Below, in pieces: positions 39,141 through 42,500 of a stretch of DNA of 42,500 bases. Under the pieces are notes generated by a model. It saw nothing but the letters and a program-made list of their open reading frames with translations. It made no database searches and was not told the origin of the DNA. A program made the position numbers and the translations under genes. Source of the DNA: Mesostigma viride (taxonomy: Eukaryota; Streptophyta; Mesostigmatophyceae; Mesostigmatales; Mesostigmataceae); assembly GCA_009746045.1 (NCBI GenBank), contig RPFO01000165.1:5331585-5374084 (forward strand), read 5' to 3'. Within the stretch, counting starts at the first letter, position 1. Each line of letters begins with the position of its first letter.

Positions 39141-41864
39141 ATGCTTACAAAGGCATATCGGAGATACGCAGCATTTGGACTAGTTTTTCTTGCTACTCAA
39201 CTATATGTCGGTAGCTGGATACTGCTAACAATCAGTTCGGCCGGGGAATTCGAGGGAATCCCGAAAAGCAATCTTCTCGATGACGAATCGCAACCCGCAA
39301 TTCTGGCGGCCACCGGTGCCAACATAGAGGGTAGCTCCAGGCGTGACAACCTGCCTGCACGCTCGAGTGCTGTGCAAGATTCCGCTGCCCCCCACGTGAC
39401 GTTCACTCCCAGGGCTTGGCCAGGGACTCCGGCATCCTCCGACAATGCCGAGGCGGCCGACGCCGGAAGAGCTACGCCAGACCATATGTCCGAGCACATC
39501 CCCCCCTTCCTGCAAGAATACGTACGGTTCCACCAGCGGGAGGTTCACGCGGTGCGCTCCGACCCCGCGGGCGCCAGCAACAACATCTCCTTCCTGATCT
39601 ACGCGTGCCGACCTGGCCACTGCGGCGGCCTGGGCGACCGCTTCAAGGGCATCGTGACCGCGCTATACCTTGCTGCCGTCACCCGCCGCGTGTTCCTCCT
39701 CCAGCACCCTGGCTTTCCGCTCGCCTCCCTGCTGTCTCCCTACCACCTCGACTGGGACACCCTGGCGCGCTCCCTGCCGCCCTACGACCACCGCGCCGAA
39801 CGCCATTCGATCAACGTGCTCAACCCGCCTCCCCGCTACATGATCAACAGCTCCCTGGACCGCTACTGGACCACCCTGGACGGCGAGGCCCTTGTCAGCG
39901 ACGTGGCGCGCTCCAGAACCCGCCACCTGTACATCGTCATCAATGTGGCCGGGTGGGACGAGGTGCTGGATGCACCCGGTGCCGCGCGAGCCGTCGCGGA
40001 CACCCAGGCCGCGGTCCCAGGGGTCCCAGGCCTGCCGCCCAGGGGCCCCCGGTTCGCGTGGGCGTGGCACGTGCTCTTCCGCCCCACACATGTGATGGAG
40101 GCCCACCTGGCGACCCTTGCAAGCCGCCTTCGTGTGCCGATGGACGGCACGCCCTGGGTGGGCGTCCACCTGCGCGTGGGCGCGAGCGCTGGGTTTCCCG
40201 ACCTCATGCGCACATCCACGTTCTGCGACATGAGGACGGGTGCCCGCACGTTCGCCGGCTGTGCCGCCCGCATCACCCAGCTGGTCTCCTGGCCCCCCTT
40301 TGTTACAAGGCCAGGGCCAATTGACCCGTCCAACGTCACTGTGTTTCTGGCATCCGACAACGAGGACGCGGCCGACATGGTGGCGCGCGCGCTGGTGCAG
40401 GTGCATGGCCACGCGGAGCGGGCAGTGGTGTACGTGGATGGGCAGGTCACCCATTCCAGGGACGCCCAGGTGGCAGCCGAGGGCCAAGTCAGCCCGCACG
40501 ACCCGTCCGACCCTACGGTTCGCGCGCTGACGGAGCTGTTGCTGCTGTCGCACGCCACCTGCGTGGTCATGGACGGCAGCAGCGGGTTCTCGGGTGTGGC
40601 GGTGCTGATGTCACGCGACCTGGCCACGGGCACCAGGTGTCACACCGTGCACGCGGGGGTGGCCGTGGAGAAATGCGGGGGCACGGAGGACCTGTGGGGG
40701 ATGACATTTCGAGAGTTTGCGGCTGGTGGGGCCGAGGATGGGGATGTCCCTGTCGCGGGCAGTGCCTTTGGGAAGGACATGTGGCAAGTGCCGATGAAGA
40801 ACACGATTGGTGGGTCGGTATGGAGCGAGCAAGTGGAAAAAAGGTGGCGCCTGTGGCTACTATAGATGATGTCTGATGGCTTGCTTCCCTCTTTTACCAT
40901 GCTTTGCGTCGTTACCGCCTGCCTTCACACTTTTCATCCTTCTGCCCTCAGGGTCATTATATAGTATTTGACATTATAAATCGTCCACCTGAATGGGGGT
41001 AAGCAAATCCATCAGGCACGTCAACACTCCCCCGGTGTTGCTGTTGCAGTTGCCCGTATGTGGCACAAACGTCACTGGATGGTGCTGCCCATGGCAACGT
41101 GTTCCCATGTCTTGTGACGGCCGTCAGGGCGACTACCTCACTGTCAACTGGTTTGCGAATGGATTGTATATTGGCCTGCTATGTTCCGACGAATCACCCT
41201 GCTGGACACATCTCACCGCGATTGTGTTCGTTTCTCCTTGCAGCACGCCTGCCCACGCTTGCACTCGCAGGGTGGGCGCATTTTCCCGGTGCATGTGCAT
41301 GCCCATTCCACAGCCTGTCTGCAGCATGCTAACGGCGATCGCCTGCTGTTGTTGCTTTCCTTTCATGAACCTCTTGCCTCCTCTGCAGTGTCGTGCTCTG
41401 CCATCGTGCGCCATCACGGCCAGCTGTGCCCCACCAAGCTCCCGGTTGAGGTGGCGCTTGCTGCCGACGTGACGGGGCACCCACTGGCGACAGTGCTGGC
41501 TAACCTCTGGGACGCGTCAACCCTGCAGGGCCATCTTTCCGCGTTGATGCAGGATTTGCCCAACTGTCGCATCGACATCATGTTTGCCAGAAAGGGGGAT
41601 CCGCCGCGCTTTGTTCCCCCGCAGGCCTCGTCGGGCACACTGCACATCAGCCTGACACTGCACGCTGGCAGCCGGGGGCAGCAGCGCGAGCTGGTGGAGT
41701 TGGTGGAGACGCAGGAGACGCAGATACGGCAGCTCTTGTCACGCTTCCTATTGGGTAGGGCAGGGAGCGACTTCAATGTTACACTGACATCTGCATTTGA
41801 GGTTGCAGTGGGTGACGACGAAGATGATCTTCAGTCAGTGGGCGACCGCCCGAATCAGTTTTGA
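39141..41864 (+). CDS. Fucosyltransferase-like type II membrane protein with novel C-terminal domain
   Basis: Exon 1 is 39141-40809 and exon 2 is 41389-41864, joined in phase 1 (G/GTGGGT ... ctctgcag), giving 714 residues. The start is the first ATG; an upstream GTG at 39102 is in frame but not needed. Residues 11-32 form a signal anchor, followed by a stem. The catalytic-like part has CGGLGDRFKGIVTALYLA (residues 161-178), WDEVLDAPG, HLRVG (343-347), SNVTVFLASDN (397-407) and SSGFSGVAVLMSRD (480-493). A G-G-x-G-D-R motif, H-x-R, S/D-N strand and a Ser-Gly-Phe-Ser loop resemble GT-B fucosyltransferases of the GT23/GT37/O-fucosyltransferase group; this is inferred from motif order. Exon 2 encodes a domain of about 150 residues with CSAI, LQGHLSALMQDLPNCRIDI and TLHISLTLHA, shared with the divergent neighbour. 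The likely site is the Golgi lumen. Donor and substrate are unknown. Confidence 0.82.
40810..41388 (+). other. Intron of the right paralogue
   Basis: 579 bp, GT-AG, phase 1, at the same position as the intron of the left paralogue. Read through, exon 1 would stop at 40863-40865. The intron has no large repeats, unlike its partner. Confidence 0.78.
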
Positions 41865-42500
41865 ATTGAATGGTAGCCCGGATGTGAGGCCGTGGCTACG
41901 GTTGTGCGATGGGTTTAGTAAAAACTCACAGTGTTGTCAAGGTATTTCTGGCCATCAATACGGCCAGTCAGCCTGACCACATCGTATTCTTACAAGACCA
42001 AGCAAGCAAGGAGGTAGAGGATGGGCGTGCTTGCATGACTCAGTTGCATGTGTATGGGCTACACCAACCATAAAGTTAGAGGAAATAATCAAGCATGCGG
42101 CTGCTCCATACATACGCGTATGCCACGGGATCATCTGCCGTGCTGTGATGCATGCGACAAGACACCAAAAGCCATGACGGGAGCGCACTGACTTTCCGCA
42201 AAAGCGGGCTGCACATCGCACTGCTGCATCAATGATCGAAGTACAATGGATGTGTACATGCAAGTGGCTGAGATCCTGCCTTCTGCTCTCGCAACCTACC
42301 ATGTCCTCTCTCACCATTGCAACTGCAACAAACCAAAGTGACAGATTTTGTTGTTTCGACCCTACTTGGTCCTGCACGCCGAGATCATGGTATCTGATTG
42401 TCGGTAGCGGAAGGGCGGAAGGGATTCAGATTCCCTTGCCAGCTGTACGTCAGTGTTAACAGTTCACTGTACGAAGGCCTGTTTATGTGTACATACTCTG
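41865..42500. other. 3' flank without a recognisable gene
   Basis: Downstream of the TGA at 41862-41864 there is no long frame with domain content. A polyadenylation signal could not be picked with confidence. Confidence 0.5.

Noticed and set aside
40813-40865. C-terminus ending WRLWLL for the right paralogue
   Set aside because: This is read-through of the intron. Splicing to 41389 gives a domain that the other paralogue also has.

Overview
The window is nuclear DNA from a eukaryote with GT-AG introns, GC-rich exons and very repeat-rich introns and spacers. Plant-type telomere-like units (CCCTAAA, at 11229), Gly/Ala/Pro-rich proteins, LINE-like retroelements and abundant tri- and tetranucleotide arrays suggest a green alga or a similar protist. 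The species is not identified. Three protein genes can be reconstructed.

Positions 1 to about 17.2 kb (minus strand) hold one large split gene running off the left edge. Exon by exon it matches the GPI-ethanolamine phosphate transferase family, best PIGG/GPI7, an ER membrane enzyme of GPI-anchor assembly. The catalytic exons lie at 16990-17175, 15153-15240, 14511-14617, 13112-13195, 12322-12378, 11463-11561, 8858-9496 and 6966-7062. All their junctions are GT/AG and keep the frame. A lumenal linker exon (4390-5429) carries about 20 N-glycosylation sequons in a 7-residue repeat. A 3.2 kb exon (1-3175) holds most of the membrane domain and includes a collagen-like Gly-Glu-Lys/Asn loop and a 10-residue His-rich repeat. 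The introns are filled with tandem repeats: a 14-bp unit x about 50, 53-bp, 31-bp and 39-bp units, compound GGA/GAT/GGC/GGT, and CCCT/CCCG/CCCA.

From 17.2 to 24.7 kb I see no supportable gene apart from one tentative upstream exon; the stretch holds tandem repeats and CA-rich arrays. From 24.7 to 33.2 kb is a retroelement graveyard. It has two 5'-truncated copies of one LINE family with 13- and 15-bp target-site duplications, an older decayed reverse-transcriptase copy of the same family, an ORF1-like remnant, and two oppositely oriented truncated copies of a second LINE family with (ACTT)n tails and 10-bp target-site duplications.

From 35.1 to 41.9 kb lies a divergent (head-to-head) pair of paralogous genes. 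Each has two coding exons split by a phase-1 intron at the same place. Exon 1 encodes a type II membrane protein with a fucosyltransferase-like GT-B domain; exon 2 encodes a conserved domain I do not recognise. The right copy (39141-41864, plus) is intact. The left copy (35074-38016, minus) has a one-base frameshift in a G run at about 37549. The GPI enzyme and the glycosyltransferase-like pair would both act on secretory-pathway glycans, but nothing in the sequence links them functionally.
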